From Lineus longissimus (lineage: Eukaryota > Nemertea > Pilidiophora > Heteronemertea > Lineidae): 64,000 nucleotides of DNA. The stretch spans positions 16,107,501 to 16,171,500 of the forward strand of contig NC_088323.1 of the NCBI RefSeq assembly GCF_910592395.1, given 5' to 3'. The notes beneath the pieces were generated by a model. The model was given only the letters and a program-made list of their open reading frames with translations. It was not told where the DNA came from and did not search any database. Of this stretch, positions 34,241 to 45,330 are shown piece by piece; position 1 is the first letter of the stretch, and each line of letters opens with the position of its first letter. Position numbers and translations under genes: made by a program.

Positions 34241-35078
34241 TCTAAAACCCGATATAATCGTAGAATTTGATTTGACTTTATAGTATTATAATGCAAAGGC
34301 TTTGTTACCGACCTTACAAAAGCTGGTGTTGACTGATAGTATTAAAAGAAATACATCATGAAAGTCTATGACAGACATTGTGCACAAAATGTAGGGTAAA
34401 TTTAATGTATACTGAGCCCTACACGATACCTCCGCGATTAGTCACCGTAAATAATCACGTCGTCTATATGCAATAGCTAGCAACGCGCCACATCAAATAG
34501 CAAACATCGCCTTTTTCACCTTTCAGTTGCAGATGCGGATAAGGTTAGAACCCGCGCGTATAGCAACAGGCAGTTACTTCACATAGTTAGTGCATGTAGA
34601 CATATACAGCAACAGAAATGTGTCAATTTCTTACAAAACAATGCATTTGGGTATGCATTATTGTTGAACCAAGAGGAAGCGTTACGGGTCATGATGCATT
34701 AACGAACAACACGCCACATCAAGGCATATCAAACAGAGGGGAGGTTTTGCCAAATCCCTAAAACTAAAACACCGCTGGACCTACTCCAGAGAACAGGTTG
34801 CATACCTGTCGTTACCAGCGGCAGTGGGGATTCAGATATTCTATACTTATCTATAGACAATGGCCCAAAACCAGTATACAATTTGAATCATCATAATGGC
34901 TGCTATGGTTAAAATACACTGGAGATGTGTCCTCGTGTGCCACTTGGTGCATCCGAACAGCAGATGACAGGAGAAAGCGCCGCGGCCCAAGATTAACTGC
35001 TTTGTCTGACCTTAGGAAACATCTGCAGACAATATTTGTGCACCTCAGGACAAAAGAATGTTAGCAGTAGTCTGTACC
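34241..35078. other. Unassigned stretch
   Basis: No gene or repeat is recognised in about 840 bp. Confidence 0.4.
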
Positions 35079-35755
35079 CCTTAAAGCTGACGTGCACACA
35101 TAAAAACCCCTAACGGCCACGTTAGAAAACACTAACGCCCGTCCGCCATGTTTTGAACGACCGGTCAGCTTCGTTAAAACACACTCAGATATGATAGACT
35201 ACCATCAGGCCGCAGTGGCGCTACCGTATTCATCAACAGAGTACTGGTATGAGCAATGGGCGCGATGCCACCTCATCAGACAGTTCCTCAATACACGCAT
35301 GGTTTTAATACTAGCAAAGCGGGAAATTGTTTTGCATCTTCAAAACTTGAAAAATAGCTGCGTGCTCCTGTCATCATCACAGGGTGTCATGTTCATCTCC
35401 TGATTATGTATCTTATGAATTCACTTTGCCAATATTGTTAAAGGGCAAATTTTAAAGACCATTTTAACCTGAAAATGGTACAGATGGCACAAAAGACGCT
35501 ATTTTGTCAAATACGTACGTGAAAATATGATCCATTAGAACAACGGCTTCATGGCATAGTGGGTACGACGGCAAGGATCAAGTGTCGGGGGTTCCGAGTT
35601 CGAATCTGCTTGAGGAAGAATTTTAATTTTTTCTTTACAGAGAGCGTCTCTGTGACCTGTCTCGTCAATGAACTTGTTGTCTGTGCAGTCAAGTGAGACC
35701 AGTCACGGGGTGTCTATCATGTTTCAAGTGCAGTTGGTCGTTTGGTGGTCGGGCG
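35079..35755 (+). repeat. Repeat B copy 3 (tRNA-like, best A and B boxes)
   Basis: About 680 bp, from CCTTAAAGCTGACGTGC to GGTGGTCGGGCG, colinear with copy 2. It has the best Pol III-type boxes of the family: TGGCATAGTGG (35552-35562), matching TRGYNNANNGG, and GAGTTCGAATC (35596-35606). The ~47-bp spacing is typical of tRNA genes. The boxes sit about 470 bp into the repeat rather than at its 5' end, so the family may be a composite with a tRNA-like module near its 3' side. Confidence 0.9.
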
Positions 35756-38686
35756 CAATAATCACATCTGCCATTACTCTAGCAATCATGACGAAGAGAC
35801 ATCATTCTATTTGAATGAGTTAATACCAAAGCTTTATATCCTCTAAGCCTATTTCCTAACCGGCAGGAGCTGACAGGTCTTAATTATAAATTAAATTTAA
35901 ATCACATTTAAATCACGTTTATACTCTACTGTCGATGTTATCGTTAGTTCGTGAAGCCTTACTGTGAACTCATATCAATCCGGCAGTCATGCAAACATCT
36001 TGCGATTAAAAAGCATTTAGAAGATATCATTCTGTTGTGAATTGTAGAAAAGGCAGGAGTCGAGATTTCTAAGGAAGGATAGTTAAGCCTCGAATGTCAG
36101 ACAAATACAGCATGGTGACGTTTCTTAGCGATATTTGGCTAAGGGCCATTATAGGTAAACCTGAGACTGTTATAACAGGTCCGTCCAAGAGGATGACTGC
36201 CCTATGACAACGAATGCCTGCGTGTCGTGTTCTTCGATCCGGTTGTGTCACAATCTATAACAGGAACTAGACTGAGATGGAGAAAACAGCCCGCCCACAT
36301 CCATCCTAAAAAAGTGCTTCTACTCTCTTTCCAATGCAGAAAAGATCGAGTTCAGATCATTTTCTTGCCTGACCGAGCTTCGCGCATCCTGACATGCGGC
36401 AATACGGGTGGAAACCTTCCACGGAGAGTGCCCACTCATGACATTATTCTCGGTGGTTATGCAACAGGTGTTCAGATTGTCCCTGCAAAACGTTAAACAT
36501 ACTTGGAGGTTGAAGGCTCGAGGGAGGTCAAAGTGTCAGGCTGTCATATGAGATAGTGTACGACTGGGGCCCCCGGGGGCACATTCCGACTCGTGTTTGA
36601 CACTAACTACAGAACATAACGATGACTGATGATAACATCGCCTACGTCTACAGCTACAGAGGTGTAGAATTATTCAAACGCTTTCGGCTGCTGAGAATAA
36701 GTAAAAGGTTCTAAGATGTACTGCAGTCCGGTCAAGAAAATGCTCCGGCCTACTTTTTGCAATTCGCCAAAAAACCATTAAGAAAGGTAACTGTTTTTGA
36801 TTTGCTTGACTAAGAACTAGCTTAAGTTTTTTTCATATCTAAGATTATTTTGGGGATTTTTATTTTCGTGATCGAATTGTTTTATTGAGTCGTCAAAGTC
36901 TTAGGCAACATAATTCATCTTACAGTACATAACAAATAGTCCTTCTTTGTCTAGGTCCCTATCTTTAATCATCAACTTTTGTTGCACACAAATAAATATA
37001 TACTTTGAGAACATTAGAAGATTTATGGATTATCTCAAGAATGTTATATTTCATACTTCGCAGCAGAATGATTGGAGAATGTTACACCTCTGCAGCTAGA
37101 TTCCCTCAGAGACGCGATCAATCACCGTTTAACTCGGGGATCTGTGACAAACAGGAGCTCGAGGTCCCCCTGAGCCCTTCTGACATGATCAGTTATGACA
37201 GGTCGACACTTGGCCCTCCCCCGTGGTCTCATCACTGTCATATGTTCAACATTTCCCGGGATAACCCGCACATGGGATTCATAATCTTGGGAGTGTAACA
37301 GCTAGTTTCAAGTGGGCTATCCTTTTGGGTTCGTTTACATAGAGTAAAGCGATATGCCCTTTCGGATTGGACTACAAAAAGTTCACGTTGTCTCTTACAA
37401 CATCACTTGGAGTTTGTATTAACAAGATTTACGTGGCGGTACAAAGATTAAAGAGCTTGCAACGAACAGGTGGAAATCACAGCCACCCTTCACCCCATTA
37501 TCAATGATTACCACTATTCAAAGGAAGGTATCATAAAAAACCCAAACAATATTGGACAATAAAACAAGCAGGTGGGACTGCTGTGGTTGTAACCTTGATT
37601 AAATGTACATATGGATAACATTATTGAACTGATTACATCCGATGATGCATCCGTTTCGAGCTGTTAATTCTCTCAATGGCTGCAGCAGCTGATCTACAAG
37701 TAATGATTATCTGATTGATATCTCTTCGTAGTACAGCGTCAAAAGGTTGACTCTGCGTTAAAATGCTCTAGGTGGCAGCATCTATCATGAAATATTACGG
37801 CGCAGACCTGATGTCAGTGTCGAAATACTCAGGTTTGAAACCCCAAGTGGTCGTCTAGACCCCCCCCCCCCCAAACACACACACACGCACACACTACCAG
37901 TTGAGTTACTCTCCGCATATCGAAAGGCCTTCCTAAATTTAGCAAAGTTATCCTTAAATGATCCATCACCAGGTTAATCACCATTCTAGTAGCTAATCTG
38001 TCGTATGCAGAAGTACCTGTCAACTCCTACATGAGGAAATCTCGCACATACAACTTTCACGATCGCTATGTTAAAAATACTTCTTCCACCGCAATCCAAA
38101 CAGACTACCAGAAAAATACCTTCACATACACGAATACAAATTGTCACGCTATCACATCCATTTGACACTGAGTGTATTTGCGACGTTTTTTCCCTGTTGA
38201 CCTATACACCACCCTTTGGCATTTGATGAAGAGAAACAGCAACAAGAGTCTGATGCACCATGCGATTCATCTCCGTCTATGGTCATAGTAACTGCTTATT
38301 CATCTGCGAGGGAACAACAAAAGAAACCCTTGTACAGTCCAATGTAGCGATGTATTTCTGACATTCCGTCCCAGGATAACGTTGAGAAGAAACCTGCCAA
38401 CATTTGCCACGATCAATACAGACAACGCATTAGTGATTGCATCTGGTAGACATGGAACCTAGTGCACTGTGATCCCCGACTTGCTCGCAGCAACAAACGC
38501 CACGGCTGTCCTAAAATGGTTACAACGCTTGATGCGTCTTCTCCGTCTTCTTTTCAAAATGTGAGAATCCCGTCGTTTCATTTCTTCAGATTTTCTGCTT
38601 CAAAAGGTGTGGAACTATAAACAGCACAGAGTATTGTTACCGTAACTATAGAAAGAGCCGTTTGAAAGATTCAGAGAGGAAACGCA
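35756..38686. other. Unassigned stretch with C/AC tract
   Basis: About 2.9 kb without a recognisable gene. A C12-type run followed by ACACACACACGCACACAC lies at 37860-37895. Frames of up to 97 codons (37005-37298) have no known motifs. Confidence 0.4.
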
Positions 38687-38760
38687 TAGCCTAGTGGTTG
38701 ACACTTCTTGCAACCACCCTATAGGGTTCGATCGCGGTGAGATCCCAGGATTGTATTTCT
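38687..38760 (+). repeat. tRNA-like (SINE-head) sequence
   Basis: A perfect A box TAGCCTAGTGG (38687-38697) and a B-box-like GGTTCGATC (38725-38733) are spaced only 38 bp apart, shorter than in a normal tRNA. No acceptor stem pairs around them. It is best read as the head of a tRNA-derived SINE or a tRNA pseudogene, not a working tRNA. Confidence 0.6.
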
Positions 38761-40003
38761 GAACCAGCGATACCGACTGCCCACTGGCTTGTAGTGTTAC
38801 CACTCCATGTACGAGTGTGTACTGCGCCAGTCATGTGGACACAAGTATTTACAATCAACATGGGCTGCCAGCATCACATGCATATAATTCATGGACTACC
38901 AGCCACTGCGCGGCCACAGTGACTTTAATCACCATGGCCCATCATCAGCATCCTATGCATACACGGACTATCATCAGATTAATCTCAAGCTACGAAAGTG
39001 TGAAGATCCACGAGTGACATTTCCACAACACCATCGTATCACTGACCGGACTAGTAATGACTGTCCACATCATGGACAGTTTGATTGATTGATTAATGAG
39101 CTTAATCTGCGCCTCGAAGGGTTTGGAGATCTATGAATGGCTTTCACAGACCACCATCTCGGCGCGGACCGGACTGGGCAGTAAATCCTCTCTCCACTCC
39201 TGCTAATGCGCTTAACAGCCCGGCGATGAAAGCGAACCATATAAGTCTTCCCCTACGATACCACGGCGTGCTCTAAACTTCATAACGAGACTTGCTCACA
39301 AAGGCTATCGCTGACCGTTACAAATGCCATCTGATTCACGGGGCTGTTCTGAAGACAGCCTCGAGTGTACGTGTTGCTATGTGATGCTAGTGGCTCCAGA
39401 CTATTCGTCTATTTTTACCAATTAATTGGCAGGTATTTCAGCCCTGCGAAGGAAAGAGGACGAACTACGAGGGTCGGACATTTGTGTCTTCAATCTATAC
39501 TTAGTTTTATGATCGAGGAAAACCGTTTGAAAGTTTATGAGTTCATTAACAGCTTGTAGAATAAACATCAATCATACAGCAAGTTCAACACTCAGTCTTC
39601 TAATGTCGTCCGAATTTTCCAAGGACGGATGTTTATAAACACTGAGGCTGTCTACAGGGACATCGAATGTATAACAGATCTTTCGCGACTGGCCGAAAGT
39701 GACCTGTACTATAACAATGCTTCGGATGGCGCGACGGCTTAGTGTCATGAATGTAAGTGTTGACACTTATAATACTCACTCGGTCGGAATAAACTGTACT
39801 TAACAGAGGCAGTCTGAAAGCCTTCATATGTTAAGTGTTTTGATTGTCTTGTCTGTAAAAGCTTTCGTCTCTTCGTTACATGTATTCATGGCTCTGAATA
39901 AACCAATATTAGTGAAGACTTCTGCTGGTATGCAAATAACGCACGATGTCGAAGTCGATGCAGGGTGACGCGTATTGCTTTGGGAAGTGAGTGTTCCTTC
40001 CCT
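38761..40003. other. Unassigned stretch
   Basis: CATCA/CCATGG-rich sequence at 38820-39080 includes a CTGTCCA/TGGACAG stem at 39061-39079 next to a short ATTG run. No gene is recognised. Confidence 0.35.
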
Positions 40004-40056
40004 GAGTCGAACCCCTGATCGTCGGATATGAGCGCTTGATTCACCACTACGCCTAC
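40004..40056 (-). repeat. tRNA-like (SINE-head) sequence
   Basis: On the minus strand an A-box-like GGCGTAGTGG (complement of 40044-40053) is followed by GAATCAAGCGCTCATATCC, whose centre resembles a CAT anticodon loop. The B box GGGGTTCGACTC follows (complement of 40004-40015). Stems are degenerate. It looks like a tRNA-derived SINE head; downstream minus-strand sequence would be the body. Confidence 0.65.
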
Positions 40057-40845
40057 TCAAGGCTATCTTGTTTGCATGATCTCCCATGCCAGCTATAAAC
40101 TCCTCACAAAGCCTAGTATTCATGCAGTGTTCAACCAACACTGCAATGTTCAACCTTCAAATCACCAGCCTAAATAAGAAGCTCTGCGGCATAAATAATT
40201 TCAATGACAAGTAGCACTTAGAATTACCTGACGTAGAGTGGAGACATTAAAGTACAAGTTACTTGCTATCGATTTACGCAAGCTATAACTCATCTTGTCC
40301 ATTTTCGTTAAAGACGATATCTGACGTTGTATCAATGATCAGTCATGATTGGAAACTGCTTAGCTATTGATCGGAATGAACTTTACCTTGCTGAAGACAG
40401 ACAGCCATTCTGTCTCAAGTTCTCAAAGCCTGGCTGATACTCTGTTAGCGTGTTCGATATAATCGCACCGCGCTTTGCCTCGCATTTGCCTGCGCAGTAG
40501 AGGCGAATTTACGAACTTGTTACACACATTCACAATACGAGAGGTCTTAATTAAAACCAGATATCACGCCATGATATTGTACTCTCCTCGGTTTGACAAC
40601 TGCAAGAACCAGACTTGTCGCCATGCTTACTTTTTCATTTCCTATCATATTTCTGCGAAAAAAAAGTAACTTTGTAAAAGGCAGAGCTGATTTTCACAGG
40701 TCGCATCGTCCGCCTTGTAACAAATGCTAAGATACGACGTGAACAGTGGCTTGGACAGTATTCTTGGCGAAGCCACCGCCAAAGAATCGTTACGCTACCG
40801 AATACTGTTGTAGTGGTGGCATCATTCCTACTAGCCTAGGCTAGG

Positions 40846-40934
40846 GGGAAATTCCCTTTAGCTCAGTCGGTAGAGTGATGGCCTTATAAGCGAGAGGTCC
40901 CGGGTTCAATCCCCGGTTGGACCTTGATGTTTTT
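40846..40934 (+). repeat. tRNA-like pseudogene with Pol III terminator
   Basis: A near-canonical A box TAGCTCAGTCGG (40859-40870) and B box GGTTCAATCCC (40903-40913) are present. There is a perfect 5-bp T stem (CCGGG/CCCGG), a loop reading CTTATAA (UAU-like anticodon) and a TTTTT stop at 40930-40934. The 5' side (TTCCCTT) does not pair with the 3' side (TTGGACC) and the anticodon stem has mismatches, so it is not a normal tRNA. The expected 5' acceptor position is occupied by the palindrome GGGAAATTCCC (40846-40856). It is likely a tRNA pseudogene or SINE head. Confidence 0.7.
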
Positions 40935-41753
40935 CCTCTATTACACTGTACACGCCAATGTTGGTTGCGAATCCTTGGGATTAGTATGACTTTTACTGTG
41001 AGGCATTCGTATGACAGGGCCCAAAGGACTTTTAATTATGTCCTATAGTGTTGATCCCTATGGTATTTACGGTCATGGTCGCAAAGTTACAGAACCAAAT
41101 ATCTTAATCCGTCATCTTACAATACTTTGTCCAAGGTGGTGAATTTTGACTGCTAAAACGGGCCTGTATACTCGTAATCAGTCAGGCGGGCATGGCCTAA
41201 TATGACTGAAGACGGATGCTCTGAAGATTTTTATAAAATGAATGTGACCTGGTAAGTCCCAGCATCTCTTGCTAATCAAACTGATATACTTCCCAAAACC
41301 AACTAACTAATTAACGGGAGACATTCGCATCCCAAATGATAGATCGTCCAATTACTGCGGCGCGAGAGAAAAGCTTGGTCCCACTACAGTCTTGGAGAAG
41401 TAATCGATATGAACTGATTAAACAACCGAAACATCACTGTGTTGGAAGGGAACGCGGCCTCAGCGAATAGATGGAACGGAACGGAATGAGCAGGATTCGA
41501 TGAAACACGATAAAATCACCACGTTCTTTCGACGGAAGAAGCTAGACACAGCGCTTGAAGGGAAACGTTTCAAACAGGAAACTTTACAGATTCAATAAAA
41601 CCCCAAAGAACTCACTTACTACCCCTTTGATAAGAACGTACCAATGGACCCGTGTGGCAAGAAATATTCATCAATATCAATACTATTTTGATGCACTTCA
41701 TTATGGTATTTTGCCAAATGATGTTGCGGCTGGCACGAAATGATCAAATAATT
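40935..41753. other. Unassigned stretch
   Basis: No gene or repeat is recognised in about 820 bp. Confidence 0.4.
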
Positions 41754-42236
41754 GATTATGATTTTCCCTTGCCGATTGTGTCTCATTGATCTCCGTGAAA
41801 GTTGTTTCGAGGGGGTCAATGTTATCACGATTTGCCCTAATATCCCTTTGATAAGCTTAGACAGTCGAACAGTAGGAATTCATGCCTAGGTGCGAGCGGG
41901 CTTTGTTTAAAGACAATAGACCGTGTATTTGGCTAGGCCTGAATTCCTTTAGCTGCGATGGGATTTAAGGTCGAGGTGCGAGCGGGCTTTGTTTAAAGAC
42001 AATAGACCGTGTATTTGGCTAGGCCTGAATTCTTTTAGCTGCGATGGGATTTTAGGCCAAGGTGCGAGCGGGCTTTGTTTAAAGACAATAGACCGTGTAT
42101 TGGGCTAGGCCTGAATTCTTTTAGCTGCGATGGGATTTTAGGCCTAGGTGCGAGCGGGCTTTGTTTAAAGACAATAGACCGTGTATTGGGCTAGGCCTGA
42201 ATTCTTCTAACTGCGAGGTCAGGGGAAAACACGTGT
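41754..42236 (-). mobile_element. MITE-A copy 12, four core units
   Basis: This is the longest copy. GCGAGCGGGCTTTG begins at 41892, 41978, 42064 and 42150, an exact 86-bp period with nearly identical units. Left terminus GATTATGATTTTCCCTTGCC, hairpin (GAGGGGGTC with a decayed partner), CCTAATATCCCTTTGATAA and right border GCGAGGTCAGGGGAAAACACG are all present. Unit-to-unit identity is far higher than copy-to-copy identity, implying recent local amplification. Confidence 0.95.
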
Positions 42237-42959
42237 CGGGGCAGTACTCTTACAGAACGGAGGACCCGAGGCGTCTGCTGGTCGATCTTCTTGTTTGCAT
42301 CAAAGTCTTTTTATTGCAAGACTCTCTGTTTGCCTGGAGCCCCTTGTGAAATCCACGCGCGGAGTAATCAGAAAGTGCCGATCGTCGTATGTGACCCGAG
42401 ACACGACCGCTGAATGTTTTATTGATATCTGGTTTCGGATACTATTTCATCACCATCTTTTCTCCCAACTGAATCACGTTTATTTTCCATCGAAAAGATC
42501 AAAGAATTCCATTGGGTAACCTCCGACAACAAACAATTAAGCAAAGTATTTTTGTCATTTTTCATAGTACACGGATAGCCTTCGCCCCAAACTCTTGCAA
42601 ATTGATTCCTAATTTCTGAGACCTTTAAGATTACAGTGACTGTCAATTTACGGTTGGCGTAATGTATTCATAGGTGTGCGCTTCCAAGACAAAAGGTGCT
42701 GCCATTTTGAATCCACATAACCACGATTCGTAGAGTAAATCAAAGGTACACGAAGATACCATGCAGAATGATTAAGTTCGATCATCAAACCCAAATTATT
42801 GGATACACGCACTCTGAGAAATAATTCACATTTTATTTTTATGTCCAAAGTGTACCTATGTTTTATGTTGGTTTGGTAGGAACTGAGCGACAATAGCTTA
42901 TGGACCTGTAGATTCTGATAATAAAAGTATCAAGCGTCTGTACAACATCCGGGACCTTG
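42237..42959. other. Unassigned stretch
   Basis: No gene is recognised. Opposing frames of 74-81 codons lack known motifs. Confidence 0.4.
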
Positions 42960-43122
42960 TGGTGTAGAGGATAACTGCGTTGGCAAAGAGAATATAGTCA
43001 GATCTGCAATAAAAATGACTTTCTTACATATATATAGTCCACTGGTGACCAACGGGCGGATTATTTTTAAGCCTTCGTCTTCTTGTGTTGGGAGTAAATT
43101 TCCCCAAGGTTCAAATCCTTGA
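42960..43122 (+). repeat. Widely split tRNA-like A and B boxes
   Basis: A perfect A box TGGTGTAGAGG (42960-42970), followed by ATAACTGCGTTGGCAAAGAG as in a tRNA D/anticodon arm, is separated by about 140 bp from a perfect T arm (CAAGG TTCAAAT CCTTG, 43105-43121). The gap is far too long for a normal tRNA. It could be a tRNA-derived element with an insertion or two unrelated remnants. Acceptor pairing is not visible. Confidence 0.4.
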
Positions 43123-45290
43123 AATGCAAGAAGGCAGCCGATTTGTATCAGTAAACTTTATCAAAATATCCGAACAGCAATCACTCGCAGTGCAAAGCCA
43201 TTCAATGCGCTAGAGAAATCCCTCCTTCACACGGACGAGATCCGAATACGAACATTCGCCTGGGAATTAAACATCCATACATCACACACGGAGGAATTAT
43301 TTCTTCGTTTGTCGAAATGGAATTATTTGTTGAAGAATGTTTGCGAGTGTCGCGTTGTCTGACAGATGATTAAATTGCTTCATAGACTGGTTTGGCTAAG
43401 GCTGTAGGAAGCTGGTACGGTCATAAGCACTTGCACTGGGCTGGTGAAGAAGTAGATAATGTCCCCTTGGGGAATGTTTCCGGCCCTATCATATTCTGAC
43501 GGATTATGGTTTGTGGTTTTGTAGAATACTACACGAATGGCTGATCCTAGTCACCAGGTCAGTTTGTTTAGAATTCCTCACGTAAATTATTGTTGACCTC
43601 CAATCAAGGATAATACTTGGTTTATATAATGCTTTATACAAACCTCGTCTAAAACTTGAAATGAAACTGCTTCGCATTTTCGTTATATCTCAAACAAGCG
43701 ACTATACCCTGTCATTGGGCTCAGGGGCATCTCGTATAACATCCTTGAACTCAACATGAAACACAGTTGCCAAGTGCCTTTACTCATCAAACGAGCTTTT
43801 TATCTATCTCATGTGAAGAATATCAAGAACTAGTTTCTCGGCGAAAGGGCATCAAACGGTTTTCATAAAACGGACTCGTTCTCCCATAAAATATACCATT
43901 GTGCGTACGACCAAACGCTTAGCAAGACCCTTCCGGCGATCCCATTCACAAAGGACTCGTCACTTAGTACACATCCGGGCAACAATGGCCTTAATCTGGG
44001 TCCTTTTCCTGCAGATGTTTTAGTCTCCTTGCGTTGGAGAGTTCCACAGTATCCCGGATGTCCTCGTAGAAGTCCATAATCGCTCTAGAATCGCTCGCTA
44101 ATGGGTGATTAAGGCAACTCTATTTGTTAAATTGAGACGTGATGACTGCTTTATTTGATGTGATGACTGCTTTAGCTCAGAAAGCAAAGAATAAAAGACA
44201 TTGTACCTTTGGGTGATGAATGTTTTGTAGCACACGTGTGCCAATATTTGGCGAACTGATCGCAATATCACTCCAAGGATTCACACCATCAGTGCATGTC
44301 AGTCAATGCAATTGGCACTTGCAGTACATTTGTACTACCTTTAGGGGAATCGAATGGGAGTCGTTAATGCTGCATAACCTCTGCAACCCTGACCAAACGG
44401 CTGGTGTTGGAAGTTTGAAATGACTTACGATAGAATGTTCGGGGAGCAAAGGATTATATCATACACTTTAAAGTGATTTTCAATACATTGGCCATCGCGC
44501 AAATCAGTCGGTATCAAAACAATAACGCGTCATCATGTCTCACGCGAGCTTTTGAATGGAAGCCTATTGCGGGCCCTATTGTTCACATGTTCATCAGGGC
44601 GGATCAGGATAATTGATCTGCGCCGGACTTATAAACAGGAAATGAGGATGTGTATTTTGACCGCTCGAGAAAATGTAGAAAGTAGGTCAAAGCGCTGGGC
44701 GTGAAGCTATAATGGAGGTTGGGAACAGCAACTTATCTTTCAGATCCTCACACGGATAAAACTCTGCAGAAAGATTATTTTCAATTTCAATCCGTACGTG
44801 TTAAATCACATATCTCAACCACCTATTGACGATCATGGCCTCCACAGAACCATACGCGAGTCTTAGTCAGAATACAATTGGGCCGGACACTTTTACCTTG
44901 GGGACATTTTCTACTTCCACACCGGCATGCGATGGGATATAATGCCACACATGCTAGCTGCCTGCAGTTAATGTCTTATATCTGATCTGACTTTCGATGC
45001 AACAACACCCAGAGGGGTACGTTTCATTTTTCTAACCATTTTGATGCAATAGACATGGAGCAGAGCATTATCCCAACTCTCTGTGTCTGACGAATGTTGC
45101 AATACAGCATGCCTACGGGATAAACGAATTCACCTGCTCATCCTGTTATCTGACCAAAGAGGTAAGAGACGTGACCTGAATTGGATGATGTCATGCTTGT
45201 GTAGTTTCACCGTCACAAGTCACCAGTATTTGCGTGCAGAGGAAAACCCTAAGGATCACCGTGAATAATGTGACTGGACCAGATTGCCTG
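43123..45290. other. Unassigned stretch
   Basis: About 2.2 kb without a recognisable gene or repeat. A short local duplication (GTGATGACTGCTTTA twice, near 44139-44175) is the only structure noted. Confidence 0.4.
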
Positions 45291-45330
45291 TGACGTCATC
45301 ATCAGTCTGCTGACGTCATTATCTGACTCA
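45291..45330. promoter_or_regulatory. Candidate CRE-CRE-AP-1 cluster
   Basis: Within 40 bp lie two perfect CRE octamers TGACGTCA (45291-45298 and 45311-45318, 20 bp start to start) and an AP-1 heptamer TGACTCA (45324-45330). CRE and AP-1 sites are bound by bZIP factors of the CREB/ATF and Fos/Jun families. No gene is recognised nearby, so this could be a distal element or a chance cluster within a CRE-rich region. Confidence 0.4.
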
